This document shows, piece by piece, positions 6,091 to 13,117 of a stretch of 13,430 nucleotides of DNA. How positions within the stretch are numbered: the stretch's first letter is position 1; the number at the start of each line of letters is the position of its first letter. The notes under the pieces were generated by a model, which was not told the DNA's origin, made no database searches, and saw only the letters and a program-made list of their open reading frames with translations. The position numbers and the translations under genes were made by a program. Origin of the DNA: JACQWX01 sp041662295 (lineage in GTDB: Bacteria > Elusimicrobiota > Elusimicrobia > UBA1565 > UBA9628); the NCBI GenBank assembly GCA_041662295.1, contig JBAZSR010000099.1, forward strand, positions 1 through 13,430. Direction: 5' to 3'.

Positions 6091-9000
6091 CGGATGATGG
6101 CGATCCTCCGGACGTCATGGGCGCCGTTGGCCTCGATGACGGCGAGGTAAACCCCGGGCCCGACCCGGTGCCCCCGGGTGTTCCGGCCGTCCCAGTGGAG
6201 GACGCCGGAGCCGTTGGCGGTCCCCTCGTCGACCATGTCTCCCATGATCGTGTAGACGCGCACCCGGGCCCCGGCCGGGAGCTTCACGAAGGTGAGGGCA
6301 GCCGCCCCCTGGAGAGGGTCGCGGGACTCGGGCTCCCACGGGATCGGGTAGATCTCGACCTCGGAGAGCGCCGTGCCGGGCTGGGCCAGGACCGGCGCAA
6401 AGAAGGAGAAGTGGTCCACGAGCCCGGTCAGGGTCTTGGCCCCTTGGTCCACGCTCGAGCGCAGGAGCAGCCACTTGCGCGAGGTCTCATCGTACCGGGC
6501 CAGCATCAGCAGGCGCGGGTCCGCGCCGAGGGGGAGCGCGTACTGGAGGGTCACCGGGAAAGGCTGGACAGGCTGGACGCCGCCTGCGCTCAGGGAGAAC
6601 CCGACCCCTGGCCCAAGGAGCGCGAGCTCCGGCTGTCCGGCCAGGGCTGGGAGGACGTCCTCCACCGAGGTGTTGAGCTCGATCGGCGTTCCCACCGCGA
6701 AGGTCCGCGCCGCGATGGAGGCCCGGATGAGCCGGACCTCCGGGTAGGGGGGGACCACGCTGAGCTCCAGGGACCCGGAGAGCGAGCCCGAGGATATCTG
6801 CGGCACCGGAGTGCGGGTGGAGCCCATCACGCGGTAGGCGGCCTCCCCGTCGGCGTTCAAGGCCCCGACGCGCAGATAGTAGGTGGTGGAATGCCGCAGC
6901 CCAGCCAGCGAGCCGCCGGTGGATGCCGCGCCCGAGACTTCGTCAGAGTGCACCGTCCCGATGAAGACGGGCGACGAGGAGAGCTGGAAACGATAGCCTG
7001 AGCAGGTGGCCGAGGGCGGGGCCAAGGCGAGCGCCTGCCAGCGGACTGCCGCGCTCGTGAAGGTCACGGACACGAACGCCCCGGCGGGGTCCGCGGCCGG
7101 AAGGTCGGGCAGGGTATAGCGGGGCGCGAGGTCCGCGTAGGCGCTATGCGGGTTGTCCGGCTCGAGCGAGCGCGCCCTCACCCGGGAGTAGGTGCGCGTG
7201 TTGGACGACAGGGAGACCGTGGCGGACGAGAGCCCGGTCGTCTGGCTCGCGTCGGGGCTGCCGAACCCGGGGTCGTCGTCCACGAGGACGTCGTAGACCG
7301 TGCCCGGCCGGTTGCCCGAGGACCACGTGAAGGTGATGGAGGTGAAGTGCACGGTCGCCGAGGAATACGCGGGGGGGACGGGGATGGTGGCGGTGCTGCC
7401 CCCGGCAGGGGTGAAGGCCGTCGGGGTGTTCGTCACGTTCAACGCCGCGGTCTGGAGATAGAGCCGGCGGTTGGACTCCAGTCCCGTGAAGGGCACCTGG
7501 TTGGTCCCGGCCGCCATGACGCCGATGACCTGGCTGTGGACGGTCGAGAAATCGGCCGCGGTGGAGAGCTGGGCCACGTAGCCCGTCCCGGCGGGGTTGG
7601 CCCCGCTGTTGAAGAGCGCCACGAGGCTGGCGGCGCCGACAGATTGGAAGAAGGGGGCCTCAGGCGCGATCGCGGCCGCGAGGGTCCCGGTCGAGGACAG
7701 AGTCCGATAGGCCGCGGGCGCGGGCTGGCCGCCGTGGCTGACCGCGCGCACCCGGGCGTAGTAGAGGCTGTTCGGGGTCAGCGACGTGAACGAGGCGGAC
7801 GTGTTCCGCGTGGCCGAGGACACCACGGGCATGGTGTAGAAATCCGCCGACCTCGACACCTGGGCCTCGTAGAGCGTCCCGGGCGGGTTGCCGTTGGCCG
7901 TCCAGGCCACGGTCAAGGCCTGGCCGCCCACGCCGAAGAAGAGCGGAGTCGCGGTGGAGGGGGACAGGGCATAGGTCGCGACCGGGCCGGTGCTCCAGGC
8001 CGGCCCCCCCGCGGCCCAGACGCGGAAATAATAGCTCGTGTTCACCTGGAGGCCCGTGAAAAGCCTCGCATAGAGGTCGGCGCCGGCCGCGCTCGACACG
8101 GTGCCCGTGAAGTTCGACGCGGTCGAGCCCTCCACGGTGTAGACGAGCCCCGCGGGGTTCCCGCCCGGGGTCCAGCTCAGGCGGAGCTGGCGGCTGCCGT
8201 ACTCGCTGAAGCTCCCGGGCCCCGGGGCCGTGATGTTGGTCTGGGTGAAGACCTGCGGGCCGTAGGCGGCCAGGGTCTGGGCTCCCAGCTGGTTGAGCGC
8301 CGCGATCCTCAGGTAGTAGCCCTTCGAGGGGGCGAGCCCCTCCACGGTCAGCCTGTTCGACGCCGGGTTGACCGAGGCCGTGGAGAAGACCGTGCCCGTG
8401 AAGTCCGAGGCCGTGGAGGCGTCCACCCGGTAGCCTGAGTTCCCGGAGACCGTGTTGAAGTCCGCCGCGATGCTGTAGATCCCCGGCGTCGCGGCCGTGA
8501 TCGCGCTCGCCGGGGCGTAGGTGGCCGTGCTCGGGCCGATGGCCGGGGAGCCCTGGCCGTGCCCGTTGACCCCGCGCACCACGACGCCGGTGTAGGTGTT
8601 CGCCGTGAGGTCGGTCCTGGCGAAGGAGGTTCCGACGGTGTTGCCCAGCAGGGTCGCGGTGTTGGAGGCGACGTAGACGTTGTAGGAGAGGGCGTCTACG
8701 ACCGCGTTCCAGGACCAGGTGATCTGGCTCTCGCCCGAGACCGCGGCGCTCAAGCCCGTGGGCGCCGCGACCGGCAGGGCCGCGAGGTTGACGTAGATGT
8801 CGCTGTTGTTGACGGTGTTCTTGGGCACGTCCGCCGAGGACCTCGAGCCCGTCGCGGGAAGCTCGATGCCCATCTCGGTGATCACGCCCGTCTCGCCCGT
8901 GAAATTGGAGTCGTTGACGCCGAGCCAGTTGTCCCTGTAGGGATTGACGGGGTAGTCGGTCAGGTCGAAGACGATCTTCTGGTCCACGGGCCAATCGCCG

Positions 9001-10124
9001 CCGTCGTTGACCAGGACGTCGGCGAGCCAATCCTCGTTGGGGGAGACCGGGTTGTCGCCGCCGATGAACTGGACCCAGAGATCGGCGCGCTTGGAGTGCG
9101 TCGCCCTGAAGGTCCCGTACTTCGTGGGGACGTAGCCCGCGCGGTCCACCATGCCCACCGCGGTGCGGGCCGCCTCGATATAGTTGATGACGTAGGCGTA
9201 GGCGATCCACATGAAGCCCTTGGAGCCCATGTCGCTGTCGTAGACGCCCCACTGGTTGCCCCAGGAGTTGACCGCGAGGAACGCCCCGGTTTTCGGGGCT
9301 CCATCGTTGTAGGACTTGTTGTCATCGTACCCGATGAGGGTCACCGCGTGGCCGCCGATGGAGGCGTTGAGGTCGTTGGCGTAGAGGACCCCGTTGTTGA
9401 TGCCGGTCGCGTTGTTCGGGTAGTTGTCCCAGAAGTTCTCGTGGACCGGGAACCCGATGGTCACGAGATCGCCGTTGGCCAGCATCTGCTTGAGGTTGTC
9501 CACGCCCGCCGGGCTGTTCACCGGGAAATCGACCACGCTGTCGGAGCGGTTGGCGATGGCGTTGCGGAACGCGGTCTCGGACGGCCAGGTGACGTAGTCG
9601 GCCGCGTTGTACGGCATCTCCTGGAGGTTGGCGGCGCCGTGCTCGACCACGAACTGGGCCACGACGTCCCGATAGCCCCCGAGGTCCTCGCCCTCGTTGG
9701 TCATGTTGTAGCAGAACGCGGGACTCATGACGCGGTTGGGGAAATTGGTGGGGCTGGGCCGGGCCCAGCCGCGCTCCTTGGCCTCCAGGTGGGTCTTGAG
9801 ATAATAGCAGACGCTCCACGCCGTGCAGCTGTCCTGGCTGCCCTGGTTGCCCACGTCGGGGAGATACTGGAAGTTCTTGACCGCGGGCTCCAGGCCCTCC
9901 TTGCCCCCGGAACCGGAGGTCCTCATCCGGGACAACGGGCTGGGCAGGATCTTGTCGACCCGGACGACCTTCCCCTGGAGGGAGCGCTCGACCGCCTCCG
10001 TCGGGATGCGGTCTCCGCCGGCGTAGGGGAAGGGGGCGGCCAATCCCAAGCCGGGCAGGAGAAGACAGCACGCGGCCAGCAAGGCCGAAGACAGCGGCGC
10101 GACGCGCTTGGCAGATGGGGACAT
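6087..10124 (-). CDS. secreted papain-like (C1) cysteine protease with seven FN3-like repeats and FlgD-like C-terminal sorting domain
   Basis: 1345 aa. Signal sequence 1-30 (a lipobox-like LAAC at 16-19 is an alternative). The C1 peptidase domain spans about 80-325: oxyanion Gln94 and nucleophile Cys100 in GNQGSQDSCTAWS, His259 in GGHAVTLIGYDD, Asn286 in NSWGNQWG; all catalytic residues are present. A beta-rich region of unknown type follows (330-450), then about seven fibronectin-III-like modules (453-537, 541-628, 632-720, 723-815, 821-913, 917-1005, 1008-1108) with recurring 'YYLRV.ALN' strands. Residues 1112-1245 form an unassigned beta module ending HFSFFAP. Residues 1251-1345 are FlgD-Ig-like (YPIPWEP, VRVYTIMGDMVDEG, HWDGRNTRG, GPGVYLAVIEA), the fold of type IX sorting domains. 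Likely a surface or exported protease. It is co-transcribed and translationally coupled to the PorV-like gene. Only a short pro-region (31-85) is seen. Confidence 0.9.
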   Translation of the reverse strand: MSPSAKRVAPLSSALLAACCLLLPGLGLAAPFPYAGGDRIPTEAVERSLQGKVVRVDKILPSPLSRMRTSGSGGKEGLEPAVKNFQYLPDVGNQGSQDSCTAWSVCYYLKTHLEAKERGWARPSPTNFPNRVMSPAFCYNMTNEGEDLGGYRDVVAQFVVEHGAANLQEMPYNAADYVTWPSETAFRNAIANRSDSVVDFPVNSPAGVDNLKQMLANGDLVTIGFPVHENFWDNYPNNATGINNGVLYANDLNASIGGHAVTLIGYDDNKSYNDGAPKTGAFLAVNSWGNQWGVYDSDMGSKGFMWIAYAYVINYIEAARTAVGMVDRAGYVPTKYGTFRATHSKRADLWVQFIGGDNPVSPNEDWLADVLVNDGGDWPVDQKIVFDLTDYPVNPYRDNWLGVNDSNFTGETGVITEMGIELPATGSRSSADVPKNTVNNSDIYVNLAALPVAAPTGLSAAVSGESQITWSWNAVVDALSYNVYVASNTATLLGNTVGTSFARTDLTANTYTGVVVRGVNGHGQGSPAIGPSTATYAPASAITAATPGIYSIAADFNTVSGNSGYRVDASTASDFTGTVFSTASVNPASNRLTVEGLAPSKGYYLRIAALNQLGAQTLAAYGPQVFTQTNITAPGPGSFSEYGSRQLRLSWTPGGNPAGLVYTVEGSTASNFTGTVSSAAGADLYARLFTGLQVNTSYYFRVWAAGGPAWSTGPVATYALSPSTATPLFFGVGGQALTVAWTANGNPPGTLYEAQVSRSADFYTMPVVSSATRNTSASFTSLTPNSLYYARVRAVSHGGQPAPAAYRTLSSTGTLAAAIAPEAPFFQSVGAASLVALFNSGANPAGTGYVAQLSTAADFSTVHSQVIGVMAAGTNQVPFTGLESNRRLYLQTAALNVTNTPTAFTPAGGSTATIPVPPAYSSATVHFTSITFTWSSGNRPGTVYDVLVDDDPGFGSPDASQTTGLSSATVSLSSNTRTYSRVRARSLEPDNPHSAYADLAPRYTLPDLPAADPAGAFVSVTFTSAAVRWQALALAPPSATCSGYRFQLSSSPVFIGTVHSDEVSGAASTGGSLAGLRHSTTYYLRVGALNADGEAAYRVMGSTRTPVPQISSGSLSGSLELSVVPPYPEVRLIRASIAARTFAVGTPIELNTSVEDVLPALAGQPELALLGPGVGFSLSAGGVQPVQPFPVTLQYALPLGADPRLLMLARYDETSRKWLLLRSSVDQGAKTLTGLVDHFSFFAPVLAQPGTALSEVEIYPIPWEPESRDPLQGAAALTFVKLPAGARVRVYTIMGDMVDEGTANGSGVLHWDGRNTRGHRVGPGVYLAVIEANGAHDVRRIAIIR

Positions 10125-10146
10125 GGGCCGGAACCCTATTAATAGA

Positions 10147-10155
10147 AGTATAACA
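10147..10155 (-). promoter_or_regulatory. extended -10 promoter of the protease-PorV operon
   Basis: On the minus strand this reads TGTTATACT, a TGn extended -10 with TATACT matching five of six. No good -35 lies 17 bp upstream, as is common for extended -10 promoters. The predicted start near 10140 leaves a short leader of about 16 nt before the ATG at 10124, with only a weak AGGG as ribosome-binding site. Confidence 0.5.
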
Positions 10156-10201
10156 GAGGGCCGGAAGGGGCTAATTGCGGGATTGTTACACGCAGGGCGT
10201 G

Positions 10202-10226
10202 AAAAGAGGCGGCCCCGGGGCCACCT
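10202..10226 (-). terminator. intrinsic terminator of the response-regulator gene
   Basis: On the minus strand, 33 nt past the stop codon, an 8-pair stem (AGGTGGCC / GGCCGCCT, one G-U pair) with a CCGG loop occupies 10226-10207 and is followed within 1 nt by TTTT (10205-10202). The pair at 10210/10223 is G-U on the minus strand but C-A on the plus strand, which supports minus-strand function. Confidence 0.7.
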
Positions 10227-10258
10227 GGTCAGGGCTTGTCAGCGGCTCTGACGCCGGA

Positions 10259-10933
10259 TCAGTGGGGGTCTTCGGGGGAGATGAGGCCCATGTCGATGCC
10301 CTTGACCACGGCCTCGGTCCGGTTGGAGACCCCGAGCTTCTGGAAGATGCTGTTGAGGTGGTTCTTGATGGTCTTGACGCTGCACTCGAGCTTGGCCGCG
10401 ATCTCCTTGTTGGAGTTGCCGCGGCCCAGCAGGGCCAGGACCTTGATCTCGGTCTTCGTCAGGGCCACCAGCGAGGCCTCGGCGTTGACGTTGCCCATCT
10501 GGCGCAGGCCGTCGATGAGCTTGTTCATGACGGGCTGGGGGATCATGACGCCCTTGTCCGCGAAAGCCTTGAGCGCGTTGACGAGCTCGGCGGCGGGGAG
10601 CATCTTGGAGAGGTAGCCGTTGGCCCCGGCCTGGATGGCCTCCATGACGTGCGACTCGTCCTCGTAAGAGGAAAGCATGAGCACGTTGGTGGACGGGCAC
10701 TCCTTGTGGATCTGCCGGGTGGCGGAGATGCCGTCCATGTGGGGGAGCTTGATGTCCATGAGGATGACGTCGGGCTTGAGCTTCTTGACGAGCCTGATGG
10801 CCTCGGGGCCGTCGCCGGCCTCGCCCACGACCTCGACCCACTTCTCATTCTCGAGCAAGTCGCGGATGCCTTCGCGGAAAAGGGTCTGGTCGTCCGCCAG
10901 CACCACCCTGATCTTCTTCGACGCGGTTTTCAT
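10259..10933 (-). CDS. NarL/FixJ-family response regulator (orphan)
   Basis: 224 aa. Receiver domain 8-125: acidic pair D14/D15, phospho-acceptor Asp60 (VILMDIKLPHMDG), switch Ser88, and Lys110 in GYLSK, so phosphorylation should be possible. LuxR-type helix-turn-helix at about 158-220 (LTKTEIKVLALLGRGNSNKEIAAKL ... VKTIKNHL split over two helices, then GVSNRTEAV). The gene would bind DNA as a dimer after phosphorylation by a histidine kinase, but no kinase gene is in the window, so its signal is unknown. AAGGGGAG on the minus strand (10946-10939) is an excellent Shine-Dalgarno 5 nt before the ATG. It is divergent from a tRNA gene with partly mirrored promoters and ends in its own terminator. 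Targets cannot be inferred; the neighbouring protease operon is a candidate by proximity only. Confidence 0.95.
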   Translation of the reverse strand: MKTASKKIRVVLADDQTLFREGIRDLLENEKWVEVVGEAGDGPEAIRLVKKLKPDVILMDIKLPHMDGISATRQIHKECPSTNVLMLSSYEDESHVMEAIQAGANGYLSKMLPAAELVNALKAFADKGVMIPQPVMNKLIDGLRQMGNVNAEASLVALTKTEIKVLALLGRGNSNKEIAAKLECSVKTIKNHLNSIFQKLGVSNRTEAVVKGIDMGLISPEDPH

Positions 10934-10967
10934 GGCTTCTCCCCTTACCCTGTGATGGTGTCAGCCC

Positions 10968-10978
10968 AGTATATACCA
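10968..10978 (-). promoter_or_regulatory. extended -10 promoter of the response-regulator gene
   Basis: The minus strand reads TGGTATATACT (10978-10968): a TGn extended element before TATATA, or TATACT four bases on. It lies 35 nt upstream of the ATG and in mirror orientation to the tRNA promoter (TGGTATAAT, 10994-11002), the two TGGTATA elements being 15 bp apart. Confidence 0.5.
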
Positions 10979-10993
10979 TATTGAAGTCCTGTT

Positions 10994-11002
10994 TGGTATA
11001 AT
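10994..11002 (+). promoter_or_regulatory. extended -10 promoter of the tRNA(CAU) gene
   Basis: TGGTATAAT is a perfect TATAAT with a TGn extension. The predicted start is near 11009, four bases before the tRNA 5' end. The TTGAAG at 10981-10986 is only 10 bp away and is not a usable -35. Confidence 0.7.
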
Positions 11003-11012
11003 CACGGACCAC

Positions 11013-11085
11013 GGCGCGGTAGCTCAGAGGTTAGAGCGGGCGTTTCATAAGCGTCAGGTCGGTGGTTCAATTCCACCCCGCGCCA
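11013..11085 (+). tRNA. tRNA with CAU anticodon, probably elongator tRNA-Met
   Basis: 73 nt with a full cloverleaf: 7-bp acceptor stem GGCGCGG/CCGCGCC (11013-11019 with 11078-11084), D-arm GCTC/GAGC, anticodon stem 11039-11043 with 11051-11055 (including G-U pairs), loop TTCATAA with anticodon CAT at 11046-11048, 5-nt variable loop, T-arm GGTGG-TTCAATT-CCACC and discriminator A. The first pair is G-C and the anticodon stem lacks three G-C pairs next to the loop, so it is not initiator tRNA. A lysidine-modified tRNA-Ile(CAU) remains possible. The 3' CCA is not encoded (A is followed by ATC), so a CCA-adding enzyme is needed. Confidence 0.95.
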
Positions 11086-11091
11086 ATCTTT

Positions 11092-11145
11092 CGCCGGAGA
11101 ATCCACCAGTGCACAACCCAATCGCGCGGCCAGGATTCTCCGGCG
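11092..11145 (+). promoter_or_regulatory. 13-bp inverted repeat enclosing the Shine-Dalgarno and start codon of the TPR gene
   Basis: CGCCGGAGAATCC (11092-11104) is the exact reverse complement of 11133-11145. The left arm contains GGAGA (11096-11100), the Shine-Dalgarno of the GTG start at 11109, which sits in the 28-nt loop. Folding in the mRNA would hide the ribosome-binding site. It begins 7 nt after the tRNA and is followed by a pyrimidine-rich stretch, so a tRNA 3' processing or termination role is an alternative. Confidence 0.6.
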
Positions 11146-11870
11146 CCGTTCTTCTTCTCCTTCTCCTCCTCCAAGACCACGGGATGTCCCATGCCGCCGT
11201 TCGCAAGACCCAGGACCTCGACGCGGCGGGCATCGTCCTCCTCCTCAAGGGCGACTACCCCGGCGCGCTCGAGAAGTTCGACGCGTCCCTCGCCCGCGAC
11301 CCCAAGAACGCCCGCGCCCTGGCCAACCGCTGCACGGCGCGCTACAAGCTCGGAGACGACGACGGCGCGCTCGCGGATTTCGACGCCGCGGTCCTTCTCA
11401 AGCCCGGACTCAAGAAGGAGCTCGCCGGCCAGGCCAGCGACGCGCGCTACCGCAGGGCCCTCAAGAGGGCGGCGGCCGGAGACCGCGCGAAGGCGGCCGC
11501 GGACCTCTACGCCGCGGTGAAGCTCGACCGGCGCAACGCGGCCGCCTACGCCAAGATCGGCGAGCTCGCGCTCCGCGACCGCGACCCCGGCACCGCGCTG
11601 GGGTACTTCGACCGGGCCCTGAAGATCTCCAAGGACTTCGACCCCGCCCTGGCCGGGCGCGCCGAGGCGCTCCTTGCCCTCGGCAAGGCCCCGTCCGCGC
11701 TCGCGGACGCCGACGCCGCGATCCTCCTGCGTCCCTCCGAGCCCGGCTATTTCGCCCTTCGCGGCCGCATCCAGCGGGCCCTGGGACGGCCCGGCCAGGC
11801 GGAAAAAGACGAGCGCCGGGCGTCCGCACTTGAACAAAGGCGGCACATTTTGTTGAATGAGGTCCCCTGA
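11109..11870 (+). CDS. tetratricopeptide-repeat protein, probably exported
   Basis: 253 aa from GTG 11109. The N-terminus has a short hydrophobic run (AVLLLLLLL, 14-22) and a possible signal cleavage site near SHA-A (27-30), suggesting export to the periplasm. The rest is helical TPR: the clearest repeats are KGDYPGALEKFDASLARDP, the following LGDDDGALADFDAAVLLKP, RDPGTALGYFDRALKIS and GKAPSALADADAAILLRP. Such arrays mediate protein binding; the partner is unknown. GTG has GGAGA 8 nt upstream but within a hairpin; ATG at 11184 is an alternative start without a convincing Shine-Dalgarno and would remove the hydrophobic run. The 3' end (about 11830-11860) is AT-rich and may hold the promoter of the next gene. 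It lies 23 nt after the tRNA and probably shares its transcript. Confidence 0.85.
   Translation: MHNPIARPGFSGAVLLLLLLLQDHGMSHAAVRKTQDLDAAGIVLLLKGDYPGALEKFDASLARDPKNARALANRCTARYKLGDDDGALADFDAAVLLKPGLKKELAGQASDARYRRALKRAAAGDRAKAAADLYAAVKLDRRNAAAYAKIGELALRDRDPGTALGYFDRALKISKDFDPALAGRAEALLALGKAPSALADADAAILLRPSEPGYFALRGRIQRALGRPGQAEKDERRASALEQRRHILLNEVP
11830..11858 (+). promoter_or_regulatory. possible promoter of the histone-fold gene
   Basis: TTGAAC (11830-11835) and TTGAAT (11853-11858) are separated by 17 bp, in a locally AT-rich stretch inside the 3' end of the TPR gene. The -10 match is only four of six. A transcript from here would carry a leader of about 49 nt with a small CCCC/GGGG hairpin and the strong Shine-Dalgarno at 11902. 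Confidence 0.35.
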
Positions 11871-11901
11871 AAGGGGCGGACAGCAGCAAGAGCATCTCGA
11901 C

Positions 11902-11907
11902 AGGAGG
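11902..11907 (+). promoter_or_regulatory. strong Shine-Dalgarno of the histone-fold gene
   Basis: AGGAGG is a full match to the anti-Shine-Dalgarno core, 6 nt from the ATG at 11914, and is the strongest site in the window. It decides the start in favour of 11914 over the in-frame ATG at 11857 that overlaps the TPR gene, and suggests high expression. Confidence 0.85.
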
Positions 11908-11913
11908 AGTTGC

Positions 11914-12093
11914 ATGGCAGAGAATCTGGTCGTGGTCAGCAAAGTCAAGGCGATGGTCAAGACCGCGGGTCTGCGGACCGGCGGAGACTACGTCGACGCG
12001 CTCTCGAAGAAGGTCTCCGAGATCGTGCAGGCGTCCATCAACAAGGTCAACACCGAGGGCGGCAAGAAGACCCTCGGCGCGGAAGACCTCTAG
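11914..12093 (+). CDS. 59-aa histone-fold protein (bacterial histone-like)
   Basis: Single-domain basic/helical protein. It aligns by eye with archaeal histones: helix 1 VVSKVKAMVKTAG (7-19), a short loop LRTGGD (20-25), a long helix 2 (about 26-48) and loop 2 GKKTLGAEDL (50-59), the counterpart of archaeal 'GRKTIKAEDI'. The Arg of the archaeal Arg-Asp clamp is Lys51 here, with Asp58 retained. The chain stops where helix 3 would begin, so the third helix is missing or minimal; short one-domain histones of about this size are known from Bdellovibrio (Bd0055) and some other bacterial phyla. The expected role is DNA binding as a dimer in the nucleoid. The strong ribosome-binding site fits an abundant protein. 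It could instead be an unrelated small helical DNA-binding protein; no search was possible. Confidence 0.75.
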   Translation: MAENLVVVSKVKAMVKTAGLRTGGDYVDALSKKVSEIVQASINKVNTEGGKKTLGAEDL

Positions 12094-12115
12094 ACCTTCT
12101 CTCACGGCGGTCCTT

Positions 12116-13117
12116 TTGACCACCTCGGTCGCCCAGGGGGCGTCGTCTGTCACCTTCCGGGACTTCATGGAATCCGCCCTCTACGGCGAGGGCGGGTTCT
12201 ATGGGAAGCGTGCGCCCAAAGAGGATTTCTTCACCGCCCCGGAGCTGCACCCGGTCTTCGGTGAGACCCTCGCGGAGGAGATCGCCCGGCGCCTCGACGA
12301 CCTCGAGCGCGCCGGCGTCCCCCGGCCGTACTCCATCGTGGAGATGGGCTCGGGCTCGGGACTCCTGGCCGAGCAGGTCATCGCCGCCCTGCGCCGGGAC
12401 CACCCCGGCCGCGCCGCCGGCGTCCGCTACGTCCTGGTCGAGCGCGAGCGCCGGCTCCTCGTCTCGAGCGTGCTCAAGCTCTCCGAGACCGGCATGCGCG
12501 TCTCGGGCCTCTCAGACATCACAGAGCTCGACCCCGCGGCCGGCGTCTTCTTCTCGAACGAGCTCCTCGACGCCCTCCCGTTCCACCTGCTCGAGCGGCG
12601 GGGGGAGGAGGTCCACGAGGTCTACGTCGGCTCCGACGGCGCCGAGTCCCTGGGCGCGCTCTCGACGACGGAGCTCGAGGCCTACGCCCGGAGCCTTCCC
12701 GAGGAAGCCGAGGGGCTCCGGCACGCCGTCAGCCTCGAGACCCTGCGCTGGCTCTCGGCCGTCTCCGCCCGCCTGACGGCGGGGTCCCTCATCACCGTGG
12801 ACTACGGCGCCCGCATGGGCCCAAGCGCGGTCAATCCCCCGCGCTGCTACCGCAAGCACGTGGTCGACGACCGCCTGACGGCCCCGGGCCGGGACCTCAC
12901 CGCCAACGTGGACTTCGAGACCGTCATCCGCGAGGGCGCCCGGCTGGGACTGGAGCTCGAGTCCTTCAGCACCCTGGGACGGTTCCTGCTGGACCGCCTA
13001 TCCGCGCGGGCCGCGGGCGCCGCCCGGGACGGGTCCCTCCTGAAGATCAAGACCCTCATCCACCCGGACGGAATGGGAGAGACCCACAAGGTCCTCATCC
13101 AGAAGAAACAGCCATGA
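12116..13117 (+). CDS. SAM-dependent methyltransferase, MidA/NDUFAF7 family
   Basis: 333 aa matching the PF02636 family. Visible are the N-terminal VTFRDFMESALYGEGGFYG (12-30), EDFFTAPELHPVFGE (36-50), SAM-binding motif I VEMGSGSGLLAE (75-86), the family-specific SNELLDALPFHLLE (147-160), and VDYGAR (228-233). The mitochondrial member NDUFAF7 methylates an arginine of complex I subunit NDUFS2 (bacterial NuoD) during assembly; here the gene overlaps nuoA by ATGA (13114-13117), so a complex I maturation role is a strong inference. The start is TTG 12116, with a weak GGCGG ahead; the first ATG (12167) would cut conserved residues. It begins 22 nt after the histone-fold gene with no terminator between them, so read-through is likely. 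Confidence 0.9.
   Translation: MTTSVAQGASSVTFRDFMESALYGEGGFYGKRAPKEDFFTAPELHPVFGETLAEEIARRLDDLERAGVPRPYSIVEMGSGSGLLAEQVIAALRRDHPGRAAGVRYVLVERERRLLVSSVLKLSETGMRVSGLSDITELDPAAGVFFSNELLDALPFHLLERRGEEVHEVYVGSDGAESLGALSTTELEAYARSLPEEAEGLRHAVSLETLRWLSAVSARLTAGSLITVDYGARMGPSAVNPPRCYRKHVVDDRLTAPGRDLTANVDFETVIREGARLGLELESFSTLGRFLLDRLSARAAGAARDGSLLKIKTLIHPDGMGETHKVLIQKKQP

Noticed and set aside
7660..9252. 530-aa alternative minus-strand frame overlapping the protease
   Set aside because: Arg/Gly/His-rich shadow frame in the same strand, no start signal and no family features.
10068..10124. Lipoprotein signal (LAAC at residues 16-19) in the protease
   Set aside because: The hydrophobic core continues past the cysteine to a better signal peptidase I site near residue 30; kept only as an alternative.
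7146..10142. Long open frames on the plus strand opposite the protease gene (7146-8438 and 8559-10142)
   Set aside because: The translations are Gly/Arg/Val-rich low-complexity without motifs, as expected from antisense frames of GC-rich coding DNA; the minus-strand frame has a complete catalytic triad and domain order.
10981..11002. TTGAAG...TATAAT as a conventional -35/-10 pair
   Set aside because: The spacer is only 10 bp; the TGn extension explains the promoter better.
11013..11085. Initiator tRNA-fMet
   Set aside because: The first acceptor pair is G-C instead of the C-A mismatch, and the three consecutive G-C pairs of the initiator anticodon stem are missing.
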